Below are positions 42,885-51,427 of a DNA stretch of 55,334 bases, in pieces. The position numbers and the translations under genes were made by a program. The notes under the pieces are model-generated. The model did not search any database. It was not told the DNA's origin and saw nothing but the letters and a program-made list of their open reading frames with translations. The stretch covers positions 1 to 55,334 of the forward strand of contig CAZLGG010000014.1 of the NCBI GenBank assembly GCA_964559135.1, read 5' to 3'. Every line of letters begins with the position of its first letter. Position 1 is the stretch's first letter. The DNA is from DRQF01 sp964559135. GTDB lineage: Bacteria; Planctomycetota; GCA-002687715; DRQF01.

Positions 42885-44924
42885 TCAATCGGATTGGGCG
42901 ATCGAGCGAAAAACCAGAGTCAGATCATCGGCCCGGGCCGTGCTGCCATCGCGACAGAACCCCCGGCTCCGAGGTGCGTCGCCGTCCACGGCGACGCCGT
43001 TGGCGCCCTGGACCACGAGCTGCCCGCCCTCCGCGGCCGTTTCTCGATAAACCTCACAACTCCCCGAAAAATCGGATGTTGCGACGTGGGCGTCAACCAA
43101 ATTCCCGACACGGATCGCCCCGGCGCGACCGGTGGGCGGCAGCAGAATCGCCTGCGTAAGTCCCTGCACCAACTCCGCCCCCTCGAAGTCGAGGATGGGC
43201 GCACGTGACACCTCGGACGGATAGCGGAACCTGAAACGCACTCGAGTTCCAAGTGCCACCCGGTCCCCTTCCTTCAGCGTTGCGGAGGTGATGTCCTCGC
43301 CGTTGACTCGCACGGGCCGTCCTTCCACGGATTCGATGACATAGGCATCCCCACCATGAAAACTCCGACGACGACGCAGAATCGCATGGCGGGCCGCGAG
43401 AGGGGCCATGAACATGAGATCGGCGACGCCCCGCGCGGCACTGCCGAACATGATCTGCTGTTTTTCCACGACGAGGATCTCGCCGTGCTCCTCCACGCCG
43501 AGAACCCAGAGCGGTCCCAAAGCGCCGCCGTGAGCGACGGCACGGGGCGCGGCTCCTCCGAAGCCCGCGGGTCTTTGTCGTCCGTGATCACCGACGAGAT
43601 CATGAGGCTTCGGGATGGATGGCTTCGTTCTCTCCAGATGAGCGATCTCTCGCCGCAAAAGGTCGACTTCGGGATCCTCCCAGCCGAGAGCCTCCAGGCG
43701 TTGCAGAGCCGCGGAGGCCGCCTCCAAGCGTCGCTCACCCACGCGGCGGCGGGCTTCGTCGAGATGTCGCAACGTCTCCGTCCACTGGGCGTTGATGCGC
43801 TCCAGAAGACGCCCGGCCTTCATGTGGCCCGGTGCTCCTTCCAAAATACCCAGGACGAGCGCCTTCGCCTCGTGGAGCGCACGTTCTCTCAAAAGGCGCG
43901 TGGCCTCCTCGATCGCCGGTTGGATCTCCCGCCGTGCGCGCTCGATGCTGCGGCCCAACTCCTTGAGATGGGCGGACCGGGGGAGCCGAGCCGTCGCCTC
44001 CTCGAGGCGAGCCTTGGCGTCCTCGTAGCTCCCCTGTTCGAACGCCGTCCGCGCCTCGGCCAAGCTCTTGAGACCTCTGCTCAGAGACTCCAGATCGTGG
44101 TCACGAGCCAAGACGTCGCTTTGACGATCGATCAAACGTTCGGCCTCGGCGTAACGCCCGGCTGCGAGATGCTCCCGAACGCGCTTCGAGAGGAGCTTCA
44201 CCAAAGCCGCCTCGCTACGGACCAGGTCGGCCGTCATCTCGCTGTGGAAGTGGCGGCGCTTGAAGAGACGCCAGTCCAGGAGGAACGCTGCCAGCGCCCC
44301 GTCGGAAAGATCGCCGTCGGTCACGAGCTTCACCTTGCATCGAGCGAGGTCCCGATAGAACTCGGCGAGCTCCGGAGCCTGGGGGTGGAGGGCCTCGGCC
44401 TTGCGAGCCAACTCTTCGGCCTGCACGGGATCCGCGGACAGGATGGAACGGGCATCGCCGATCCAGCGCAGAGCATCCTTCGCACGCTGCTCGATCTCGA
44501 CGAGCAGCTCATTGATTTCGGGGGTGCGTTCAACGGAGGAAATCGCCGAAAGCAGGGCGCGCGCGCCGTCCATATCGCCTCGGTCGATGAGCAGACGGGC
44601 TTTGTAGTATTTTTGCCTCATGCGACCGGCGTCGTCCTCGCGATCCTGTTTTTCTCGACGTAAACGCCGCTCGTGGAGACGAAGGGCGTCGTCGTCCCTC
44701 CAGTGACGCAGTTTCTCGATCTCGGCCATCGCAAGGGAGAGGTCTCCCTCCCGCTCATGGCGCTCCACCTCACCCGCCAGAGCCTCGAGAGCCCGGTCCC
44801 GCAACTTTTTCGCCTGAAGGTGGTCCTTGACCTCGGGATCGTCCGCGAGGGAGAGGGCCTCCTGGAAGCGTCCTTCCTTGAACGCCTTGCGAGCCTGTTT
44901 CAGTTTCAGGATCTGTCGGAACAT
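42885..44924 (-). CDS. Helical-repeat protein with C-terminal FHA-like domain
   Basis: ATG 44924 gives 679 residues. The first 450 are TPR/coiled-coil-like helices rich in Arg, Glu, Leu and Ala (KAFKEGRFQEALSLADDPEV, RLLIDRGDMDGARALLSA, YAEAERLIDRQSDVLA, YEDAKARLEEATARLP). Residues of about 500-590 hold an FHA-type segment: RHAILRRRRSFHGGDAYVIE, PVRVNGEDITSATLKEGDRV. FHA domains bind phosphothreonine peptides, so this protein could recognise a substrate of the operon's own kinase. First gene of the operon; 57 bases separate it from the membrane gene. Confidence 0.72.
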   Translation of the reverse strand: MFRQILKLKQARKAFKEGRFQEALSLADDPEVKDHLQAKKLRDRALEALAGEVERHEREGDLSLAMAEIEKLRHWRDDDALRLHERRLRREKQDREDDAGRMRQKYYKARLLIDRGDMDGARALLSAISSVERTPEINELLVEIEQRAKDALRWIGDARSILSADPVQAEELARKAEALHPQAPELAEFYRDLARCKVKLVTDGDLSDGALAAFLLDWRLFKRRHFHSEMTADLVRSEAALVKLLSKRVREHLAAGRYAEAERLIDRQSDVLARDHDLESLSRGLKSLAEARTAFEQGSYEDAKARLEEATARLPRSAHLKELGRSIERARREIQPAIEEATRLLRERALHEAKALVLGILEGAPGHMKAGRLLERINAQWTETLRHLDEARRRVGERRLEAASAALQRLEALGWEDPEVDLLRREIAHLERTKPSIPKPHDLVGDHGRQRPAGFGGAAPRAVAHGGALGPLWVLGVEEHGEILVVEKQQIMFGSAARGVADLMFMAPLAARHAILRRRRSFHGGDAYVIESVEGRPVRVNGEDITSATLKEGDRVALGTRVRFRFRYPSEVSRAPILDFEGAELVQGLTQAILLPPTGRAGAIRVGNLVDAHVATSDFSGSCEVYRETAAEGGQLVVQGANGVAVDGDAPRSRGFCRDGSTARADDLTLVFRSIAQSD

Positions 44925-45099
44925 GCACTCAATCCGGGCAGAGGACCTCGGTCCGTGACATTGTATCCCCTCGCGAGCCTTCTCCACGACAAGACTCGCC
45001 CGGCAGCATCATTCTTTCAGTCCGGCCCATTATTTTCCCAAGTCTCCTCCTCCCCCATCCATTGATCCCCCACGACCTTCCGTTAAGATCCCGTTCCAA

Positions 45100-45184
45100 G
45101 CCGGAGTGGCGGAATTGGCAGACGCGACGGATTCAAAATCCGTTTCCTGTAATGGGAGTGAGGGTTCGAGTCCCTCCTCCGGCA
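45100..45184 (+). tRNA. tRNA-Leu (CAA)
   Basis: 85-nt class II tRNA. The acceptor stem GCCGGAG/CTCCGGC pairs perfectly. The anticodon stem ACGGA/TCCGT encloses TTCAAAA, so the anticodon is CAA. The T-arm is GAGGG-TTCGAGT-CCCTC and there is a long variable arm (TTCCTGTAATGGGAGT). The CCA end is not encoded. Confidence 0.97.
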
Positions 45185-45316
45185 CTATTCGCTCGTCCCC
45201 CTGAAGCCCCCTCCCCGGGGGCGCATCGTTCGGACACCCTCGGCCCCCCCCTATCTGGGCCCTCGCGGGGCGAATCGGTAAGATGAGGCCGCCGTTTCAT
45301 CCATGGAGAATCCGTC

Positions 45317-46768
45317 ATGCCCAAGGGCAAGCCGTCCGTCCTGCTCCTCGTCCTCGCCCTGGTTCTGTTGGGCTCACCTTCCTGGGCCCAGGAAGCCCTG
45401 CGCGTCGCCACCTGGAATACCCAGTCCCTCGGCAACCAAGGCAGCAATGAGTGGAATCAGACCGTCAACATCATCCAGCGGATCGGTGCGGACGTGGTCG
45501 CGCTCGAGGAAATCGATACGGCCTCGGAAGCGGCTCTCGTCCCGACGCTGGCGACGGCGGCCGGCTATTCCGATTGGGCGGTGTCCTCGGTCTCGGGGAC
45601 GCTTTCGGGGGATTTCCGCGGAGCGGTCCTCTCCAACTTTCCCATTCTCTTCACGGCGTCCCACAGTGCGGCACAGCTCTCGGGCGACCCCAATGCCAAT
45701 GACATCACGCGGGACATCTTCGAAGTCCATGTCCAAGTGCCGAACGCCGCCGAGAGAACGGCGCTGTTCATCCTGCACCTGAAAGCGGGTTCCTTCAGCG
45801 AGAACAAGTTCCGGCGCGCCATCGAATTCCACCGCCTCGCCCAGGCCATCTCCGCCTATCAGACCCAGTACCCGATGGGGAGTTGGCTCGTGGTGGGAGA
45901 TCTCAACGAAGATCTCGGCGACGGCCCCTTCGGGCAGACGTTCAACGGGATCCCCGGCGGTCTCCCCCAAACGTACTCCCTGGGGTCCGACATCAGCTTC
46001 CCCGTGGTCTACGACCCCTTCAACAGTCTCATGGCCATGGGCGCCCTCATCGCGGACGCCACCCAGGAAGACAGCACGACACTCTACGCCACGCGCCCTT
46101 CCTCGGGCCGGCGCCTGGACTATGTGATCTACGCGAACGGTGCTCTTCTGAGCGGCGACGAGGTCTACAATTCGGCCCGCGACAACGGCATCGATGACAC
46201 ACCGATCGGGAACTGGCTGCCAAAGGTCGGCGCCCCCCTCTCTCCCACCGCCAGCGCCCAATCCTCCGATCATTTCGCGGTCTTCGCCGACTTGACGGTT
46301 CCCAGCGCAACGGTGAACACCGCCCTGTATCCGGGGAGCGGAGAGGATTTCGTCATGTCGACCGGCGTCAACGGAGTCCCCACGTCCGGCCCCGGAAACG
46401 AGGTGAAGACCGCACAGGCCGGCGACTTCTTCTACGTTCACTACGTCTCGCCGGGAGGCACCTTCGACGGCGAACCTCCGGTCATCATCGTGGAGCCCTT
46501 CCCGTTCCCGGGAATCCCTCCTTTCGGTCCCCTGCCCGGCATGTGGTTCAGTCTCCAGGGCACCGCCATCGTGCTTTTCAACGGACTCGAGCAGCCGGGA
46601 GGCTTCCAGGCCGCCATCGCCCCCGTCCTCGGCAACACCCACAGCTACCTGGTGCCGCCGGGATTCGCTGGCGTGAGCATGCTGGTCCAGAGTCTCGCCA
46701 TCTCCCCGGTGGCTTCGAACGGATTCCTGGCTTTCTCGGACGCGCACCAACTCGATCTGGTTCCTTGA
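45317..46768 (+). CDS. Exported endonuclease/exonuclease/phosphatase-family protein with shared C-terminal module
   Basis: A 483-residue protein with a signal peptide (VLLLVLALVLLGSPSWAQ) and GGAG eight bases before the ATG. Residues of about 28-315 are an EEP fold: LRVATWNTQSLG, DVVALEEID, GDLNEDLG, RRLDYVIY and SSDHFAVFADL, the five metal and catalytic motifs of DNase I-like nucleases and phosphodiesterases. Residues 338-483 form a separate domain beginning YPGSGEDFVMSTGVNG and ending HQLDLVP, nearly the same length (146) as the tail of the FG-GAP protein at 3132. Likely a secreted nuclease or phosphodiesterase; substrate unknown. Confidence 0.85.
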   Translation: MPKGKPSVLLLVLALVLLGSPSWAQEALRVATWNTQSLGNQGSNEWNQTVNIIQRIGADVVALEEIDTASEAALVPTLATAAGYSDWAVSSVSGTLSGDFRGAVLSNFPILFTASHSAAQLSGDPNANDITRDIFEVHVQVPNAAERTALFILHLKAGSFSENKFRRAIEFHRLAQAISAYQTQYPMGSWLVVGDLNEDLGDGPFGQTFNGIPGGLPQTYSLGSDISFPVVYDPFNSLMAMGALIADATQEDSTTLYATRPSSGRRLDYVIYANGALLSGDEVYNSARDNGIDDTPIGNWLPKVGAPLSPTASAQSSDHFAVFADLTVPSATVNTALYPGSGEDFVMSTGVNGVPTSGPGNEVKTAQAGDFFYVHYVSPGGTFDGEPPVIIVEPFPFPGIPPFGPLPGMWFSLQGTAIVLFNGLEQPGGFQAAIAPVLGNTHSYLVPPGFAGVSMLVQSLAISPVASNGFLAFSDAHQLDLVP

Positions 46769-46795
46769 GGTCGCGCCCGCTGCTAACCTCGCGGC

Positions 46796-47695
46796 ATGGA
46801 AACCCGTCGATCCGCATCCCATCGCACCAGGACGACCATCATCCTGGCCATTTTGTTGATCCCCATCGTGCCGGCGGTGATCGTGCAATGGTTCGTGCAC
46901 ACGAGCCCGCCGGGCACGGCGATTTCCCCCCTGGGAGAATCCGTGGATCGGGCGATCAAAGCTTTGCCCCGTCCCACCGGGGAAGCCGTCCGCCCCAAGT
47001 ACGCCTTGAATTCCGGTGAGACCTGGGATCTGGAGAGCCGACTGGACGCGGAGACCCGGCAGCCCGAGGGCGACGGCCTCGTTGGCATCCCCGCGGGGGG
47101 GCGCTTTCGTTTCCGCGTGGAAGACGCAGCCCCCGGAACATGGAAGGTGCGTCTCACCTCCCTGGATTCCCCCCCCGCCCCCTGGGTGGGCGTTGGAGGC
47201 CTGCTTCTCACTTGGACGGCCGACGGCAACATCCGTCTCGCTTCGAACGGGTCCAACGCGCGGCCTGTGCTCTTCGCCAAAGGAGGGCTCTTCTTCCCCG
47301 GCCCCTTTCCCGCGGCGGTGCGCAAGCACCAGCGGGCGGCGCTCATACCTCCTCTTCCCACGTCGGCGTCCGCGGGAGTCGCGCAGAGGATGAAGGTCTC
47401 CTTGGAGGAAGAGGTCTTCCCTCCCCTCGGTGGCGTCTTTCTCGAGAACTGGGCCCCCGGAACCACGCTGGAGAGCCGCTTTGAAGTCCTGGCCTACCGG
47501 CGACGGAAGGCCGCGGGTTCGACGTGGTCCGGCTACTTCGAGCAGATCTGGCGAGGTCGCGTCGAAGCGCGGGGGGGCCGACTTCACCAATGGCAAGGGG
47601 AGATCCGGTTGAGAGAGGTGTTCGACCTCGTCCGTGATCACACCACCCGGGGCGGCTCGGATCTCTCCTTCCGCATCACCCAGCATCTCCTCTGA
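46796..47695 (+). CDS. Membrane-anchored protein of unknown function
   Basis: A 299-residue protein starting 27 bases after the secreted EEP gene. One N-terminal hydrophobic helix (TTIILAILLIPIVPAVIVQW) with basic residues before it, then a Pro- and Gly-rich, beta-rich region (LTSLDSPPAPWVGVGGLLLT, GGLFFPGPFPAAVRKHQ) ending in a possible strand-rich domain. Probably anchored facing the periplasm or outside. I do not recognise a family. Coding is supported by composition and by the lack of a better frame. Confidence 0.5.
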   Translation: METRRSASHRTRTTIILAILLIPIVPAVIVQWFVHTSPPGTAISPLGESVDRAIKALPRPTGEAVRPKYALNSGETWDLESRLDAETRQPEGDGLVGIPAGGRFRFRVEDAAPGTWKVRLTSLDSPPAPWVGVGGLLLTWTADGNIRLASNGSNARPVLFAKGGLFFPGPFPAAVRKHQRAALIPPLPTSASAGVAQRMKVSLEEEVFPPLGGVFLENWAPGTTLESRFEVLAYRRRKAAGSTWSGYFEQIWRGRVEARGGRLHQWQGEIRLREVFDLVRDHTTRGGSDLSFRITQHLL

Positions 47696-47789
47696 GCGCC
47701 CCTCCTCGACCGCGCACTCAAGTCGGAGGGGCTCCCTGCCGAATGATTATGCAGGGAGACGCCAATGTCTCCGCCTGAGGGAGAGCAGG

Positions 47790-49235
47790 ATGCAGCCGAG
47801 ACTGAACACCGACTTCCGGGTGGCCGTCGTGGGACTGGGATACGTGGGACTCACGCTGAGTTGTGTCCTCGCCCGCGAGGGGTTCCTCGTCCACGGCATC
47901 GACGTCGACCCGGAGCTGATCCGAGGGATTCGCGACACTCACCCCCGGTTCCACGAGCCGGGAATCCCCGAGATTCTCGCGGCCCACATGGAGCGGAACC
48001 TCTTCGTGGGTGAAGACCTGGGCAACGCGACCCTCGACGCCGTCGTTCTCGCCGTCTCCACGCCCGTGGATGACGCCACACGCCGTCCACGGCTCGGCCA
48101 TCTCATCGCGGCGCTGGAAGGTCTGGCCGGGCACATCACCTCGGACACCCTGATCATCGTCCGCAGCACGGTTCCCGTGGGCACCACGACGCGCATCCTG
48201 CAACCGATCCTTCGCGACATGCTCCGTACGAAGGATGTCCTGCTGGCATTCTGCCCCGAGCGCACCATTCAGGGACAAGCGCTCCAGGAGGTGAAAAACC
48301 TCCCCCAACTCATCGGAGGCGTGAATCCACGCTCCACCGAAGCCGCACGTGCCTTCTTCGGGCGGTTCTGCACACGCGTCGTCACCCTCTCGTCGCCGGA
48401 GGCGACGGAGCTGACGAAACTCGTGAACAACGCTCACACCGACGTCCTCTACGCCTTCGCCAACGAGATGGCCGGGTACGCGGAACGCCATGGCGTGGAT
48501 CCGCGAGAGGTCGTCCACGGGGCCAACTTCGAGTACCCGCGACCCGACGTGGCCCATCCCGGATTCGTCGGCGGAGGGTGTCTCTCGAAAGATCCCTATC
48601 TTCTGCTCGACGCCCCGGCGGACACCGAGCCCAGCCTCGTGCGGGACGCACGGCGGATCAACGAGGAATTACCCCGAAAGCTGGGTCGCCGCCTCGTCGA
48701 AGGGCTCCTTTCGCTCGGCAAGAACCCCTCGTCGGCCCGCGTGTTGTTCTGCGGGGTCGCCTACAAGGGAACGCCGCCGACGGACGACACCCGCGGCAAT
48801 CCCCTCGAACCCATCCTGGAAGCCGTGGGGCATCGGCTGGGCGTGGTGCTCGCCCATGACTTCCAAGTGAGTGACGCGCGCCTTCGCGCCATGGGAGTGG
48901 AACCGACATCGCTTGCCGAAGGCTTCGAGTCCGCCGACGCCGTGGTGTTCCTCAACAACCATCGAGGCTATCGCGAACTTGGCGCCAGCCTGCCCGTGCT
49001 CGCTTCTCGAGCTCACGCCCCCTTGCTCTTCATGGACTGCTGGCGGATCTTCGACACCCCACTCGCAGGCGCACTCGGGATGGCCATCGAGCAGGGAACC
49101 GTGGGCCCCACGGAATTTCGTCTGAGCGAGGCGGACGCCTCCCCCATCGCGGTCCGCGACATTCCCGGAATCGTCTACCAATCGATCGGACTGGCTCCAT
49201 GCATCACCTCATCACTGGCGGCGCGGGTTTCATAG
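47790..49235 (+). CDS. UDP/nucleotide-sugar 6-dehydrogenase (WbpA/WecC-like)
   Basis: A 481-residue protein. ATG 47790 follows AGGGAG (47778-47783). N-terminal Rossmann motif VAVVGLGYVGLTLS; LLAFCPERTIQGQAL and LPQLIGGVNP are typical of the UDP-HexNAc 6-dehydrogenase group rather than UDP-glucose dehydrogenase; the catalytic Cys264 lies in GGGCLSKDPYLL. The C-terminal domain contains AYKGTPPTDDTRGNP and ends in a short variable tail. It makes UDP-uronic acids by two NAD-dependent oxidations; the substrate sugar is not certain. Its last 37 bases overlap the next gene. Confidence 0.87.
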   Translation: MQPRLNTDFRVAVVGLGYVGLTLSCVLAREGFLVHGIDVDPELIRGIRDTHPRFHEPGIPEILAAHMERNLFVGEDLGNATLDAVVLAVSTPVDDATRRPRLGHLIAALEGLAGHITSDTLIIVRSTVPVGTTTRILQPILRDMLRTKDVLLAFCPERTIQGQALQEVKNLPQLIGGVNPRSTEAARAFFGRFCTRVVTLSSPEATELTKLVNNAHTDVLYAFANEMAGYAERHGVDPREVVHGANFEYPRPDVAHPGFVGGGCLSKDPYLLLDAPADTEPSLVRDARRINEELPRKLGRRLVEGLLSLGKNPSSARVLFCGVAYKGTPPTDDTRGNPLEPILEAVGHRLGVVLAHDFQVSDARLRAMGVEPTSLAEGFESADAVVFLNNHRGYRELGASLPVLASRAHAPLLFMDCWRIFDTPLAGALGMAIEQGTVGPTEFRLSEADASPIAVRDIPGIVYQSIGLAPCITSSLAARVS

Positions 49236-51418
49236 GTCTCCACCTGGCCCGCGCCCTCCTTTGCGCGGCCGGTCCCGAAGATCGCATCACCCTCGTCGAT
49301 ACGCTCCGTCGGCATGGCCGCGATGCGGACCTGGACGCTGTCCTCTCCGACCGGCGCGTGGGGCTCATCGAAGCGAATCTGACGACGGCGACGGCCCTGG
49401 AAGCCCTCCCGAAGGGTGTCGACCGGGTCTACCACCTCGCTGCCGTCGTCGGCGTGGACGCGACGATGCAACGACCGGCGGACGTGATTCGCACGAACAC
49501 CCTGTCGACGATCCACGTCGTGGACTGGGCCTCCGAAGGAGGGCTCGCCGAGAACGGACGCCTGATCTTCTCCTCGACGAGCGAGACTTACTCTTTCGGC
49601 CTCGAACTCGAAGGCGGGCTTCCCCTCCCCACGCCGGAGACGGTGCCCCTCGTCGTCACCGACCCGAGCCACCCCCGGTCGGCCTACACGGCCAGCAAGA
49701 TCCTGGGCGAGACCTACGTGCTCCAAACGGCGCGCCAACGAGGCCTGCTTGCCGCCGTCGTCCGCTTTCACAACGTCTATGGCTCCCGCATGGGCGTCTC
49801 TCACGTCATCCCGCAAGTGATGGAGCGTCTCCATCGCGGCGAATCTCCCCTTCGGCGATTCGGAAGGGAGCAAACCCGGGCGTTTTGCCACGTCGATGAC
49901 GCGGTTCGGGCCACCACGGCCCTCATGGAATGCGACAGCTTCGATCGGGCGGGCATCGTCCACATCGGCGACGCCACCGCCGAAACCAGCATCGCCGATC
50001 TTTATGACGCAATCATGGAGACCGTCGGGCGGCGTCCGGCCCTCATCGACGAGGAGGCCCCCTCCAAGTCGCCGGCAAGAAGGCTCCCGGACACGTCCAA
50101 GCTGGAAGCTCTCACCGGATTCGCTCCGCGAGTCACCCTGAAAGAAGGACTGAGAGATACGTGGCAGTGGTATCGAAAGCTCTTCGAAGACGGCCCCGCC
50201 ACGGGCGTTTTCGATTCCACCGACACCGAGACCCCGATTCCCCTGGCGGTCCCCGTGATCTCGGAGAAAGACGTGGACAACGTCGTGCGAACCCTCCGCT
50301 CCGGCTGGGTGAGCGCCGCGGGCCCCGAGGTGGGAGCCCTCGAGAGCGAAGTGGCAGCGGTCCTCGACGTCGATGCCGCCCGCTGCGTCGCCCTGGTCAG
50401 CGGCACGGCCGCTTTGTTCCTCGCCTATCGAGGAGCCGGCATCGGTCGTGGCGAACTCGTGATCTCTCCGGACCTCACCTTTGCGGGAAGTGTGAATCCC
50501 GTGTATTCCTTGGGCGCCCTGCCCGCCCTCGTGGACGTGAACTGCGCCACCTGGGGTCTCGATGCGGAAGCCGTCGAACGTTTCCTCAGCCGCTCCTGCC
50601 GTCGCGAACCGGCAGGGGTCATTCACACTCGAACCGGGCGTCGGGTCAAGGCTCTCGTCGCGGTCCACATGCTGGGCCATCCGTGCGGCTTGGCGGCTCT
50701 GCGCGATCTGGCATCCCGGTGGGAACTCGCCCTGGTCGAAGATGCCGCCGAAGCGCTGGGGACCCTCACGCCGGCCGGGCCCACCGGGTCGCTCGGAGAC
50801 TGGGCGGCTCTCAGCTTCAACGGCAACAAGATCGTCACCGGAGGGTCGGGCGGGATCCTGGTCGCTCCCACCGTGCAGGCCGCCCAAAAGATGCGACACC
50901 TCGCCACCACGGCACGCACGGGACTTCCCGAAGACCCCACGGAGTGGGTCCACGACGTCCCTGCGCACAATCTCAGGATGTCCAGTCTCACAGCATCCCT
51001 CATCCGTTCCCAGTTGGCGGATCTGAAAACCCGGGTGGAGGCCAAACGCGCCATCGCCCAGCGTTACGATGCGCTCTTCCGCGAGGCCTCGATCCCCGGC
51101 ATCACGTTCCACAAGGAAACGGACGGTGGCCGATCGAACCACTGGCTCTCCGCCGTCTTGGTCAACGAGGCGGAATTTGGCATCACCAGACGGGAACTCT
51201 TACGGTATCTGAAAGGTCGACGCATCGAGACGCGGCCCGTATTCGCACCGCTTTCCATGCAACCGGCGTTTCAGGACGCCATCCGCGAAGAGGCTCCTCG
51301 CGCTCGCGCCATCTGGCGAAGCGCGCTCTGCTTGCCTTCTTCACCGGACCTGGAGCCCGAGGACCAGATTCGAGTGGTGGGGGCCGTCCGCGAGGCGGCG
51401 TCCCTCGTTCCTGCGTGA
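49199..51418 (+). CDS. Fusion of an SDR nucleotide-sugar enzyme and a DegT/LegC-type aminotransferase
   Basis: One 739-residue reading frame. Residues 1-330 are an extended SDR: TGGAGFIG at the N-terminus, FSSTSETYSF, then the catalytic YTASK (Tyr163, Lys167), resembling UDP-sugar epimerases and decarboxylases. Residues of about 350-735 are a PLP sugar aminotransferase: VPVISEKDVDNVVRTLRSGW, SGTAALFLAYRGAGI, VVEDAAE-like LVEDAAEALG, and the PLP lysine Lys544 in SFNGNKIVTGGSGG. LegC/DegT enzymes aminate 4-keto sugars, often using the product of an SDR dehydratase, so the fusion joins two consecutive steps. No internal stop or start. The sugar made is uncertain. Confidence 0.85.
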   Translation: MHHLITGGAGFIGLHLARALLCAAGPEDRITLVDTLRRHGRDADLDAVLSDRRVGLIEANLTTATALEALPKGVDRVYHLAAVVGVDATMQRPADVIRTNTLSTIHVVDWASEGGLAENGRLIFSSTSETYSFGLELEGGLPLPTPETVPLVVTDPSHPRSAYTASKILGETYVLQTARQRGLLAAVVRFHNVYGSRMGVSHVIPQVMERLHRGESPLRRFGREQTRAFCHVDDAVRATTALMECDSFDRAGIVHIGDATAETSIADLYDAIMETVGRRPALIDEEAPSKSPARRLPDTSKLEALTGFAPRVTLKEGLRDTWQWYRKLFEDGPATGVFDSTDTETPIPLAVPVISEKDVDNVVRTLRSGWVSAAGPEVGALESEVAAVLDVDAARCVALVSGTAALFLAYRGAGIGRGELVISPDLTFAGSVNPVYSLGALPALVDVNCATWGLDAEAVERFLSRSCRREPAGVIHTRTGRRVKALVAVHMLGHPCGLAALRDLASRWELALVEDAAEALGTLTPAGPTGSLGDWAALSFNGNKIVTGGSGGILVAPTVQAAQKMRHLATTARTGLPEDPTEWVHDVPAHNLRMSSLTASLIRSQLADLKTRVEAKRAIAQRYDALFREASIPGITFHKETDGGRSNHWLSAVLVNEAEFGITRRELLRYLKGRRIETRPVFAPLSMQPAFQDAIREEAPRARAIWRSALCLPSSPDLEPEDQIRVVGAVREAASLVPA

Positions 51419-51427
51419 GATCCACCG

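Noticed and set aside
45062..45286. Short plus-strand frame containing WRNWQTRRIQNPFPVMGVRV
   Set aside because: It is the false translation of the tRNA-Leu gene at 45100-45184.
45374..47686. Antisense open frame of 770 codons
   Set aside because: It covers the EEP gene and its neighbour on the other strand, and its composition is that of a high-GC shadow.
47698..47735. Possible hairpin GCCCCTCC/GGAGGGGC after the unknown membrane gene
   Set aside because: The 8-bp stem has a 19-base loop and no T-tract; too weak to call a terminator.
49175..51142. Antisense open frame of 655 codons
   Set aside because: It lies opposite the SDR-aminotransferase fusion, whose catalytic motifs establish the + frame.
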